From: Cyanodermella asteris
Taxonomy: Eukaryota; Ascomycota; Lecanoromycetes; Ostropales; Stictidaceae
DNA length: 64,000 nt
NCBI GenBank assembly: GCA_900618795.1
Contig: UYJD01000001.1
Location: 3,376,353-3,440,352, forward strand
Reading direction: 5' to 3'
Part shown: one piece after another, positions 32,588-42,748 of the stretch
Layout: the number at the start of each line of letters is the position of its first letter
How positions within the stretch are numbered: position 1 is the stretch's first letter
Program-made: the position numbers and the translations under genes
Notes under the pieces: generated by a model
What the model was told of the DNA's origin: nothing
Database searches by the model: none
The model's input: the letters and a program-made list of their open reading frames with translations, nothing else

Positions 32588-34222
32588 ATGGCCTCCTTCA
32601 CGCCCATCAACCAAGAAGCTCTTCAACGTGCCAGCAATGACTCCCAGGATGCCCAAGCAGATGCTCCAGCAGCCGTCCCTGAGCGTGTCCAGACGGAGCG
32701 CCCCGATGATGCACGAGCTGCTCATGCCCAAGTCCAGCCCGTTCAACGGCCAGGAGAAGCCCGCGTTTCGAGCGAAGGTATGGCGCGATTCCTGAATCCG
32801 CTGTATCGCTCGTGGATGGGCGCTGGTCAGCAGTCACAAGTGCCAAATCGCCCTGCGCCATCGGTTGGCCTGCGTGGTCAGAATCAGCCTTCAGGCTCAG
32901 GATCAGGCTCAGAGGCTCTCGTTGCTGCGAGCTCAACAATTTCCGGCCCATCTTCGGACGCTGGATCCGCTGGCAGGCAGGTGTTTTCTGACTCGCAAGG
33001 TCAAATTGCCTCTGCTGTGGTGATGCAGAACCAGGCTGGCACGGCGATGCAGGAGCAAATGTCGAATCAGGGGCCAGCGCGGCGTGCGGAGGCAACTCGG
33101 GCGCTGAGTGATGTGAGCCGCACCGCAGATGCGAGTGCAAACGTATCTGCTGATGGTGGTGATCCCTCTCTCAACGCCACTGCTGAGGGTCAGAGAACAA
33201 TCAACCCTCGACCGCCATCGGCTTCGAGTTCGGACAGCTCCATCACCCTGCTGGACACAATACTCAACATGCAGCCAATTTCCCATCGTCAGAATCGTCC
33301 TGAGCAGCCTGCATCGCGCCCAGCGTCGGTCACGCAAATTCAAGGCCTCGTGCAGCAGTCACTTTCACAGCAGCAGCCAGGCGTCGAGCCACCTCAACAA
33401 CATCAAGGCCAGGGACAGCCTCAGCGCCAGACCTCCGTAAACTCGACAACATCAAGGCCAGGTAGTGGGCAGCAGCCGCGTGGTGCTTCTCGGCATTCAT
33501 CCCTTTCGTCAACTCCGAGAAATCAGCCAGCTCAGCTACCCAGCACTGGCAGCGCCAGCATGGCAAACAGTCCTTACAACGTGCACGATGACCATGTTGA
33601 CGTACTTTCCGGTCAGCATAACAGATCCGTCACTTCTGGTCAGACTGTGATGTCGCCTCAAGCCTTTGAAGCAGGAGCACCGCACGGTCAGCACCCCCAA
33701 ACACATCCTGATCAGCTGTCTTCTGGAAGCGCAGCTGGTGTGCAGAGACAGCCACACTCATACAGCAACCCAGGCGCCTTTGGTACTGTCTTCGGTGGCA
33801 CCACCCAAAACCCCCACCAAGACAGCCTTAACAGTCCCAGCTTCTCTGGTGCAGGCTTTCCAAGTGATCCAATAACGATCGACGATAGCAGTCAGGGGCA
33901 AGGAGCACAGCAACAGCATCAGTTGCACCACAGCGATGCTCCAACATCTACCGGTCCAGCATCCGCCAATCCAGGGACAGAACCAATACCCAGACAAGAT
34001 CCGAACGTCGAGATGCAGCGTCTGATGAACCTAGCGCAGCAACACGGTGGAGTTGCAGAATTCGAGCGTATGCTGAGCAGATCCCAGCAAGGAAGTCCGA
34101 CAGCAGTTGGGACGGGAGTAGTTGGGTACGTTGATACAGGTTCCATTTCGTCGTTTCTTTCTTTGTTACACCGCTTCTGTCGTCTCAAATCGCCGGATTT
34201 GGCGTACATGTGTAATCCGTAA
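32588..34222 (+). CDS. Gln/Ser-rich disordered protein, unknown function
   Basis: Continuous frame with ATG at 32588 in a good context (CCCAAGATGG), about 544 aa. It is strongly enriched in Gln, Ser, Pro, Gly and Ala, and includes short Ser-Gly repeats (SGSGSGS). Possible short ordered motifs are GMARFLNPLYRSWMG near 64 and VEMQRLMNLAQQHGGVAEFE near the end, the latter probably a helix. The last ~35 residues differ in character and follow GTACGT, so a 3' intron and one more exon are possible. The composition resembles transcriptional co-regulators and scaffolds, but there is no recognisable domain. It is transcribed toward the SP-RING gene. Confidence 0.6.
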   Translation: MASFTPINQEALQRASNDSQDAQADAPAAVPERVQTERPDDARAAHAQVQPVQRPGEARVSSEGMARFLNPLYRSWMGAGQQSQVPNRPAPSVGLRGQNQPSGSGSGSEALVAASSTISGPSSDAGSAGRQVFSDSQGQIASAVVMQNQAGTAMQEQMSNQGPARRAEATRALSDVSRTADASANVSADGGDPSLNATAEGQRTINPRPPSASSSDSSITLLDTILNMQPISHRQNRPEQPASRPASVTQIQGLVQQSLSQQQPGVEPPQQHQGQGQPQRQTSVNSTTSRPGSGQQPRGASRHSSLSSTPRNQPAQLPSTGSASMANSPYNVHDDHVDVLSGQHNRSVTSGQTVMSPQAFEAGAPHGQHPQTHPDQLSSGSAAGVQRQPHSYSNPGAFGTVFGGTTQNPHQDSLNSPSFSGAGFPSDPITIDDSSQGQGAQQQHQLHHSDAPTSTGPASANPGTEPIPRQDPNVEMQRLMNLAQQHGGVAEFERMLSRSQQGSPTAVGTGVVGYVDTGSISSFLSLLHRFCRLKSPDLAYMCNP

Positions 34223-34449
34223 GCCTGTGAGGGACACGACTTCACCGTCCCTTTGTTCTCAATATGTAACGCATCCTGATATGTAAAGACAAACGTTGTA
34301 CGGAGACATCTGATGTATTATGCGTATGCTTTGCCAAATCGAGGACATGAACCAAGGAACAACATTCGACGCGAGCTCAACCTGGATCCACACTATAGAT
34401 CAAAACCAAGGAAATACAATCGGCATCAGCTCATTCCGAAACTGAATTC
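34223..34449. other. Intergenic
   Basis: Short AT-rich stretch with no gene. Confidence 0.3.
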
Positions 34450-34720
34450 ATGGACGACGGAGGATCCGAATTAAAAGCATTGCTTGACAAAAGAAAACAC
34501 TTCCGGAAAAAAGAAGCCCTGCTTGAAATCTGCAAATACACGGCACAACTCATCGACGACTCTCCTCTGTACAAAGCTTCTTGGGGATGGCCACGACCAG
34601 GTCACCAGACGAGGACCAATACAACGAGTCCGACAAGCTCCCTGCACCGCCACTCACCCCCGAGGGAGAAAGCATGAAGCTTTCCTCGCCCCGGGGGCAC
34701 AGCGAGCGTGGATCAGACAG
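34450..34720 (+). pseudogene. Possible small gene or relic, two frames
   Basis: An ATG at 34450 opens MDDGGSELKALLDKRKHFRK, continuing to SPLYKASWG. The same coding style then continues in another frame from an ATG at 34587 (MATTRSPDEDQYNESDKL, then PPLTPEGESMK) up to a GTGTGT donor-like site near 34721. The switch has no intron between, so it looks like a frameshifted relic. No family is recognised. Confidence 0.3.
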
Positions 34721-34859
34721 GTGTGTACGTGTTCTCGTGTACACCACTCAAAAAAGGAAATAAGCGCCGACGTGGCCCGCAAAGTATTTGACTTTGACAC
34801 AAGTTGAGCTCTTTTGAAGCAGGCCTTCTCGAAGCCACTCGTGCTGACTTCGGATCTTG

Positions 34860-35330
34860 GTAATATCTTGACAGATAGCTCTTGGGGTATTTCGAGGAGT
34901 ACTCAAGTGGGTCGCCCGACTGGTGCTGATGCTGGTACTTGGGAAGCTACCTCTTGCAACACCTTCAATAATACTCAAGGAAGCCGCTGAGCAGGTGCGG
35001 ATGCTAGTGCTTGGGAAGCTACCTCTTGCAACACCTTTAGCAATACTTCAGAAGGTCGCTGGGCGGGTCTCGATGCCGACAATTGCGAAGCCAGCTCTTG
35101 AAGTCCCGCACGCCGTACTGAACTAGATCGCTGCATAGTTGGAGCTGCCGATTCCCTAGGTGCTGCCTCTTGGAATATCTGCATCACTCCTCAAGAAGGT
35201 CGCTGGACCGATGTTGCCATCGACACCCTGGCCGCTATGTCCCGGGCGACTCGACAAGGTCCTGGTCATTCAGCTTGGGGTAGTACCATTACCAGTGCTA
35301 CATGAAGTACTCGTCGCCCTCCTCTTTGTG
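34860..35330. repeat. Degenerate tandem repeat with 72-bp period
   Basis: The core CTTGGGAAGCTACCTCTTGC recurs at 34938 and 35010 (72 bp apart), followed by AACACCTT in both. Weaker copies (GAAGGTCGCTGGGCG..., GAAGCCAGCTCTTG...) continue to about 35230. One frame reads WEATSCNT twice, separated by stops. It looks like a decayed repeat-containing gene or a satellite-like array. Confidence 0.55.
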
Positions 35331-35852
35331 TCCTTCTCTTGTTTGAAGCCGGGCACCTGCTGCTGGGTGGCGCCCTCGGTTTTGCGCCCCACGTGGGTCG
35401 TTGTTGAGGCTGAGAGAGATCACTTGATTAAGCTGGTCTGGAGAGACGGAGGACAGACGTCTGCGTACTGCACATGCTCCTCTCAATCTCCTGATGATCT
35501 CTTTGTGAGGTAGAGACGCTGCAGTGGTTGTCGCGAAAACGTCCGCGCCTGTGAGGGCCCAGAGAGAGACAATGTCAGCCTCGCCACCACACCGTCCGTG
35601 TTTGGAGAACCTGGCGGTCCTTTGCGGGTGCATTTAATGCCAGCACCCACAATGCTGATCGACTGTGCATTGGCAGGCTGCTGCTATCATGCATGCTGGC
35701 TGTGAAAGGAGCTGGACGCCAAACGCCGTGCTCTCCTCTAACAGTTTGCGTTCGCGGGTATTTGCAGGCTCGCAAAGCTGCAGCTCGTGCAAGCGGCCCG
35801 CAAGCAAAATGCGACTGTTGTTAAGCCATGCAAGCCACCTTCAATGAAGCTC

Positions 35853-35863
35853 ATATATATAAA
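35853..35863 (+). promoter_or_regulatory. TATA-like element before the decayed gene
   Basis: TATATATAAA lies about 95-100 bp upstream of the ATG at 35956, which begins the plus-strand relic. It is consistent with a fungal core promoter but not proven. Confidence 0.4.
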
Positions 35864-35955
35864 TGAGAAACAAGAGGCCAATCACACACTTCATGTGCTG
35901 TGCACAAAGCCTGATCCTCTCGCCCTGAGGAGAAGAGAAGGAGGATCAAAGGTCT

Positions 35956-37365
35956 ATGAAGGCAGACTTTTTACCTAGCTACGACGGCCGCAATCGCTCG
36001 CAGTCTCCGGTTTATTGCAGCATCTACGCAGGCTACTGACGAGCTACTCCTCCGCAAGCTCGAGATTATCGGAGGCAGTCTAGTGTTACACCAGTCACTG
36101 ACGACGTCTACGACGACTCGGACGGCCGGCGTGACGCTCCCGCAACTCCACACGGCTGGAGCCAGCGGGATCGGTCCAAAGTTCTGAGCAGCCACCACAA
36201 AAATGTGCAAACCATTGGCTCCTGGGCTCACCGTTGGCGCTCGCCTATGTATCTGTGACTTTGGAATACAGTAGAACACGCTCATCGTCGCAATGACGAG
36301 TATTACGGACGTGGTGGACGGTGGCCTGCGGCCGTTATTCGCTTGAAGCCGCCGTCGGCAACAAATCAGCAACTGGGTCTCACACGCTGGTGCTGTGGCC
36401 GCTGTTCGCCTGTGGCCGTTCGTCGCAGCACAACTCCTGATGCAGTGACCCACGGCCTGACTGTTGCAAACAGCCCTTGCATACGCTCGTGTGGCATCGC
36501 AAATTGGCGAAATGTGTAAATTACGCCGGTGTGGGAGGCGTTCTGGCGTCCAAAGTGATGACCAGACGCAGACAAGGTGTACATGACGGGCCGGGTATGT
36601 CGAAGAGGGCGAGATGAACCGGCTCGCGGTTCTCGTGTTGCAATAACCGGGATCGAGGACGATGAGAGGCTGGTGGCGCGGTGCTGGCGAGTGGCAAGTC
36701 AGCCTGAAAACAAGCCGCAATGAACACATGTGGAATTCTTGAAGCAGCGACAGAACCACCGCTGCGGGCGAAGCAGCTGATCTTGAAAGTTTGAGGGAAC
36801 AAAAGTCCGCTCTGGGATCGTGATGTTGCTTCATATGCGCCACCGCAGCCAATCTATGAGCATCCGCCACGCCTCCTGCTGCCGATTGAGCAGGAAGAGC
36901 TGACGCCAGGGTCGCCAGTACTTACGGCACGAGATCTCCGCGATGCACTACCGGGAATCGAAGGCGAAGAACACTTGGTTGGGCTGACCCCGAACAAGAG
37001 TTTATTAAGTCAAACCACGGGTCAGTTATGCCTCAAAATAGGCTCTTGGGTGTTCCTTTCGACGACAACCTGGATGATGGCAAATATAGCAACGACCTCA
37101 TACGGAACTCGTGGCCTTGAATCGCCGCCGGGATGGCCTACAAATGGCCACGATTGCTGCCTACCTGGCCCGGACCTTCAATAAAGTGTTTCGCATGCTC
37201 GGTCTGTCGCCGGGCGGGTTGAACTGCGTTTCATTATCCACGCCCTCGTTCAACGAACTATTGAACGTAGATTGGACTCGCTCGCTGGGTCTGGAGAAGC
37301 TGTTCTCTGGCATAAGTCGGGCGTCGACAACCATGCTGGTATTTCGATCTGAAGCTCAGGATTAA
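35956..37365 (+). pseudogene. Decayed multi-frame gene, family unknown
   Basis: Protein-like segments succeed one another in different frames with stops between. Near 35977 there is SYDGRNRSQSP; at about 36050, RDYRRQSSVTPVTDDVYDDS; at about 36290, RRNDEYYGRGGR. From about 36820, YAPPQPIYEHPP leads to TARDLRDALPGIEGEEHL. One base over, at about 36980, ADPEQEFIKSNHGSVMPQNR continues to YSNDLIRNSW. In a third frame, 37105-37365 reads LVALNRRRDGLQMATIAAYL and ends SEAQD. No intron signals explain the switches, so several indels are likely. The opposite strand is open for 299 codons (35971-36870), but that frame is Arg/Ser/Cys-rich with no ordered pattern. The family is not recognised. Confidence 0.45.
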
Positions 37366-37598
37366 CGGTAGCTTCAGGGGCTGAATCAATGAATTGAATT
37401 TGTGCTTCCGCCGTTGAACCCTCGCATGGCTCTTCTTTGTGTCTTTATTTCCGTGACGGCCCGCCGAGATCTGCTTTGTTGCCAATTCTTTTTTTCCCAC
37501 CCTTACCACTCGCTGACACTCCACACAGTCCACCCGCCACCAGCCCTTCTACGCCAACATTTGTTTCAGATGGCGGCCTGCAAGCGTTCGCTGGGACT

Positions 37599-40478
37599 AT
37601 GCCGAACTTGCAGCCCTTTGCTAACCGTCCGCGATCGTCGCAAGATGTCCTGGCTCAGGACTACTTGAACAACGCCCGCGCCCAAGCTCAAGAGCTGCTC
37701 CGCACCGGTCGCCCGTTCTCATCTACATCGCCCGCGCTCGTGTGGACGGTCAAAGGGAGAGCACATTGGATGTGTCTCTTCAATGCGGTTGCATGTGGAG
37801 ACATTCAGTACGTGCTTTTGAGTCAGTACGCCGCCGTCATCAGGCTGGAGAGGCAGCGCGTTGGGGCCAACCCAGACATTTTGCCAGCGCTCGAAATCTA
37901 CGAGTCCCTCAGCAGCGGCGGGGCTGGCATGGCGACAGGCACTGGAAACACAACTACCGATGACATTTCCGCAAACATTCCCTTCTCGCACTTTCCGGCG
38001 CCGTGGCCGATGACTTTGCAGTCTCCCTCCTTTCGACAGCATTTCACCCCGATACAGGGCAGCCTTTCGTACCTTGCCCAGCAATGGAGGACATTGGTGA
38101 ACGAAGTGAAATCGACACGCGGCGTGCTGTCCATTGACCAGATCGAGGTGAAACTTAGGATATTTTCGCCGACGCTACAGCGGCTGGTTCGCGGTGCAGC
38201 TCTCAATACTTGGTGGCCCGCTCCTCAGGACCATTGCCTCAGTCATCTTGACAATCTCGTCGTCGAGCAGCAAAACGAGAAGATGCGGCTAAAGATGCAG
38301 GGAAACGGCCATTACGAGGCTGCTGTGCCGGCGCTTAACGAGAAGTACAAGCAGTTGACTCTGAAAGCTGTATCAGATCATCTCAATCGGCACGCTAACC
38401 AGCTCGGCCAACATACTCAGCAGCAGCAGCAGCAGCAGCAACAGAATGGAACTGCCATGCAATCACGAGGCGCGCCGTCGATGATCTTGCCAATCGCGCC
38501 CACACAAATGGCACCACCGCCAGCAAACCTATCAGCGCCAGCACGAAGCCCGACCGGCTCGTATCCTGTCGGACCTGTTGTAAGTACATTCCCTTTCTTT
38601 ATAGTCTCCCTACCTTCGCCACGCTTCTACGTCAACAAACCTACAATCGTATGTTCAAGATGGGAGTCTCTACTATCTTGGCCTTGACGATGGCGGTTCG
38701 CACCGATTTCGGTCACGGCGGCGCTTTCCCGAATCGTGCAACACGAGCGGCCAGTCCTTGGGAGGTGCCGCGATCTTCAAGCAGACGCAATCATGCCCAG
38801 GCGCCGTACTTGATGGTCTCATGGCACGATGATTTGCGCTGTACGAATCGCAATCTACGCTCACCCACTGAGAAGTGAGACATTCGTTGGGGAAGGATCA
38901 CAGTTTTCGTCGCAATCGGTCTCAACCCATTGAACCTGTTAGTGTGTCTGATGGCTTGATAATCTGCCGAGCCGATCGGCGTAACCATTCGTGTGTATGT
39001 GCATGAGAACAACTGCTGACAAAATCCCACAGCAGAATCATATCAGACCAGCGGGGAGGGGACGAGGAGGATTTACTTTGCCTGCGCAGGGTTCGCCGTA
39101 CCAGCGTCCGTCAAGCACCAGCAGCAATCCAACATCGTCTCGAAGGGTCATAACACCTGCTGTCTCCGGCCCATCGCCGCCTCCTATCCCATATCAGTAC
39201 ATACGCCCTTCTCTCATCCACAGCCGACATCCAGTCGTCCCAAGCTCTGCGCCCAGCACGATACAACGGCAGCTTACGATGGAGGACGTGGAAAGAGTTG
39301 TGGCCAACAATCAATTATTCCAGATAACAGCACATGCACCCGCGGACTTTACCCTCCAACCGGTAGTGCCGGACTGGTCTACCACCATACACCATGCTGC
39401 GCTCAAGTCGCCAATCCTCAAACCCAGCGAAGGCACTGACTCGAAGCTGTTCTCCTGGATCTCAGGTCTCCTGACGTTCCCCCCGCCCATTCTGAAAAGG
39501 AGTCAAGGTGTCGTTAGCGAGCATTTCAACATCCCAGCTGACTTGTACTCGTCCCTGGCTCGAAGTGAAGACGGTCTTGATCTGATCAAATTCCGTATCA
39601 TCGGCGATGGCTCTCACACTCTACGTCTCCGCAGCTTGCGTCTTCCTGCTCAGCACGCATCTACTGCTAACACCGAGATTGTTTTGACCGAGTCGCAATA
39701 TTGCGCTCTTGATCCTGGAATGGAATGGCCTGAGCAGCTGTTGGCCATCAACCTGAACAAAGATCCAAACTCCTTTCTGTCAGACCCCGGTCCAGACTAT
39801 CACGCGCTCGAGTGGCGTCGCAAGACACCGCATGCAAAGAGCATGACCATTGACATGACAAACTTCGTCAGATCTGGCTCCAACAACCTGGACATCATCG
39901 TCAGCTCATTCGCTTCGGAGAGGCCGGGCTACATCATGTGCGTCGAAGACGTTGTTTACCGCGACGAAGCCACCACGCGCGCGCTCATTTCTCCTGGCGA
40001 CGCAGCTGCCACTCCCGAGCGCATCCGCAAATCACTTTCTGGACTCAATTCATCCGATGATGGTTCCGACGATGACATCGAGATTGTCACAACACACATC
40101 ACTGTACAAGTCCGCGACCCGCTTTCCGGAACACTCCTCACAGACCCTGTCCGCAGCACCGATTGTCGACACAACGAGTGTTTCAATCTGAGTGTCTTTC
40201 TGGACTCTCGCCCCTTGATCGCGCCCGAGCTGTGGAGGTGTCCCATCTGCAATGTTGATGCGCGACCGCACAAATTGGTCATGGATCCATGGCTGCAGAG
40301 CGTTGTTGCCAAATGCGACATTGACGCAGATGCGATTGAAGTGTATGCCGATGGGGAGTGGAAAGTCAAGGAGAAAAAGAACGATGACCACAGCAACATC
40401 GGAAACGGTTCGCGCAGAAAAGACACTGCACCAAAGAAGGAGATTCTGCACATTGACATCATTGAGCTGGATGATTGA
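37599..40478 (+). CDS. SP-RING (MIZ) zinc-finger protein, putative SUMO E3 ligase
   Basis: Exon 1 is 37599-38579; the last exon is 39033-40478. The intron (38580-39032) has a GTAAGT donor and a TGCTGAC...CCCACAG acceptor, and joining keeps the frame (about 808 aa). At 453 bp it is unusually long for this window, so a small internal exon cannot be excluded. The N-terminal half includes a helical region and a CAG-encoded Gln run near residue 280. The C-terminal half has VQVRDPLSGTLLTDPVRS, then the zinc-binding pattern CRHNECFNLSVFLDS...WRCPICN, typical of SP-RING/MIZ fingers (Siz/PIAS/Mms21). The protein ends EILHIDIIELDD, a SUMO-interaction-type motif (hydrophobic core then acids). The ATG at 37599 is chosen because upstream sequence resembles leader. 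Confidence 0.75.
38580..39032 (+). other. Putative 453-bp intron of the SP-RING gene
   Basis: Canonical ends, but far longer than other introns here (45-82 bp). A short unrecognised exon around 38650-38880 is possible. Confidence 0.45.
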
Positions 40479-42373
40479 TTGTGTAATGTTTCTCGATCGA
40501 GTGGGGAACACAAAAGTTATACCTCAAGCGAAGGAGCTAATACTGGTGGATTTGTCATGGTTTTGCTTCTGAGCGACCTGCATTTCGCAGAACTGAGAGT
40601 CTTTGCAGACTTTTGCCAAGCTCTGTTTTCGCTTTTTCGCGAAGTCATTAATGTAAACAAAGGAGTCTTGCACAAGACAGTAAGATTCAGTGAGCTTTAG
40701 ATTCTCCTCAAAATGTGTAGTCTTCTTGGTACTGTGTATTTTCTGCTAATTGATACAAGCTACAGAGTGATTTGTGGGACCAAAAGAGCCTCGCGAAAAG
40801 GTAAATGCTGATAGTACGAAAATCTCGAAAATCTGCGTGTGAACAAAAAGTCGCAACACCACGAATGGTGTAGATGCTGCAATTGAAAGCTTCGAACTCC
40901 GATGTCCGTAGAGCTCCCGAAAGCGCGCATAACCCACAGATCGCGGAGTCACAAGGGCTGGACCCCGTCCTTCTCGCGGCCCCAGAACCCACCAGATCTA
41001 CAGCGGCCACACCCCCCATCCACCACGGCTCAAAAACCAGCCAACCCAGGGGAATCGGTGAGGATTCAACGAGAACGAGATCTCAATACCTACCTTACCT
41101 ACTCATGCAAGGGATCCCAAAACGCGGCACAGTCACACCATCCCACTCGAGCCAGCTCGCCAGCTCCACCGCGAGTCCCGCGAAGAACAATAGAATCCTC
41201 TACCATAACTATACAACAACGCCACCAGGCACCAAGCCCATCCGGCCCGAACCAGCCGGCTCGAGCCGGGGCCAGGCCTCAATCCACCAACCACGGCTCG
41301 CCGCGGTCCCGATGAATAGAACTAAAGATTGACAGCGCGCCGAAAAAACGAGGCACGAGCCTCTCGCTCGCGGGTCTCGGCACGGGATCAATAGAGAATG
41401 AGTCCGTCCGCGGAGACATCCAGGCAGGCGCCAGCGAGGGGACAGTGAGGGACAGTGAGAGAGCTGAATGGGAGGATTCCGGAGAATCTGGGAATGTTGG
41501 GGAGAGACGCCTGGAGAAGGGGGTTGGAGGGGCAGGAGTAGGGAAGGAGGGTATAGAAACGAGCTTGAAAGGAAACGGTAGAACGCAGAAGGGCCCTTGC
41601 TGACTAGTCAGCAGTGTCTGGGAGGCTTGGAAGGCAGGTAGATTGAATGTGGATTGAACATGCGTGACGGAGGGCGAACTCCGTTGTTGGTTTGACTGGC
41701 TGAGGTCGGTGTTGTTGAAACCAGGCGGCCTGAGGGAATGCTTTGCGGACATGGCTTTCGGCCTGTCTTGCTTGATGTGTACGCAAAGACCTTGCTGTAT
41801 ATCAAGATGATTGCTGCCATAGCCATTAGCCATAGCTGTCTAGGTGCGTGGACTCGAAAGCAACCAAGAGACAGCACAGGAGGCGCTCATCAAGACCGAA
41901 GATTACACATGCCAACGCCACAGACCACACCGGCTGGTTGCTTCAGATTCATCGAGCCAAAGCCTTCGTAGGCCCGTTATACATGTCTAAGCACAATTGA
42001 ATGTCTTCTCTCTGGTCTTCTCAAGGCTGTTCTTGCTTGTCTGGCGTGAGGTTGGGAATCGTTCTCGGCACAAGTTGAGAAAATGGTAATCCATTTATGC
42101 GGATCGGGAGCGCAACATCATAACACTCGTTCCCACCGCAGCAATTGCAAAGCAACGCAAGTACTAAGGTTCATTCGACATCACGGTCGTCGACACGAGA
42201 TTATCTCAAGGCCTTCGCAAAAGAACAGGCCGGCATGTCGTCGAGGTTGGCTTTCCCGGCATCGGCTGAATGTAATCCCGGACCGAAGAAATGATTGTCG
42301 AAAGTTTCAGCACGGCGCGACTCATCGGCACGAATTTTGCAGCGACCAGGGTTGTTGAACTACTAGCAGCATT
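40479..42373. other. Intergenic with low-complexity stretches
   Basis: No supported gene. The strand is purine-rich around 41400-41590, including GGGACAGTGAGGGACAGTGA. Overlapping open frames at 40874-41833 on both strands have biased composition and no domain. Confidence 0.35.
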
Positions 42374-42748
42374 TTAACACGTGGTGGGACCGAAAGTGTA
42401 TTCAGTGGTGACTCTTGACCTGTGGTGTAGATTTGAGGAATTGTGCATCTGAAACAGGAAACCAGCGCTGGGAACATTCCTGGAGTTCGATTGCGGCCGC
42501 AGGTTTCGGGTTGCCGGAGCGAGTTTGCATCTTCTGAAGTCGAAATGACCATTGGACTGGTTGTAATGAACTTTGAAGAGCAGAGCCGTCATGATAAGGA
42601 GCAGCACTGTGGTAAAAGTGCCGAATAGTTTCTGCTTTTCGCCAAGCCTCGCTGTGCATTTGATTGCTGTTTTGCTCACACGCATGAGAACCGGCCTTGA
42701 TCCCTTGTATCTAATCCTGCCGGGTACCTGAAGTTTGGTTTGCAGCAT
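42374..42748 (-). CDS. Possible small single-pass membrane protein
   Basis: An ATG-initiated 124-codon frame with one hydrophobic segment (FGTFTTVLLLIMTALLFKV) flanked by basic residues on the N-terminal side. The remainder is polar and low in acids. There is no homology recognised, no intron and only moderate coding character; it may be a chance frame. Confidence 0.3.
   Translation of the reverse strand: MLQTKLQVPGRIRYKGSRPVLMRVSKTAIKCTARLGEKQKLFGTFTTVLLLIMTALLFKVHYNQSNGHFDFRRCKLAPATRNLRPQSNSRNVPSAGFLFQMHNSSNLHHRSRVTTEYTFGPTTC

Noticed and set aside
35971-36870. 299-codon minus-strand open frame
   Set aside because: Arg/Ser/Cys-rich with no ordered pattern. The plus strand shows better protein-like segments, so this is probably chance.
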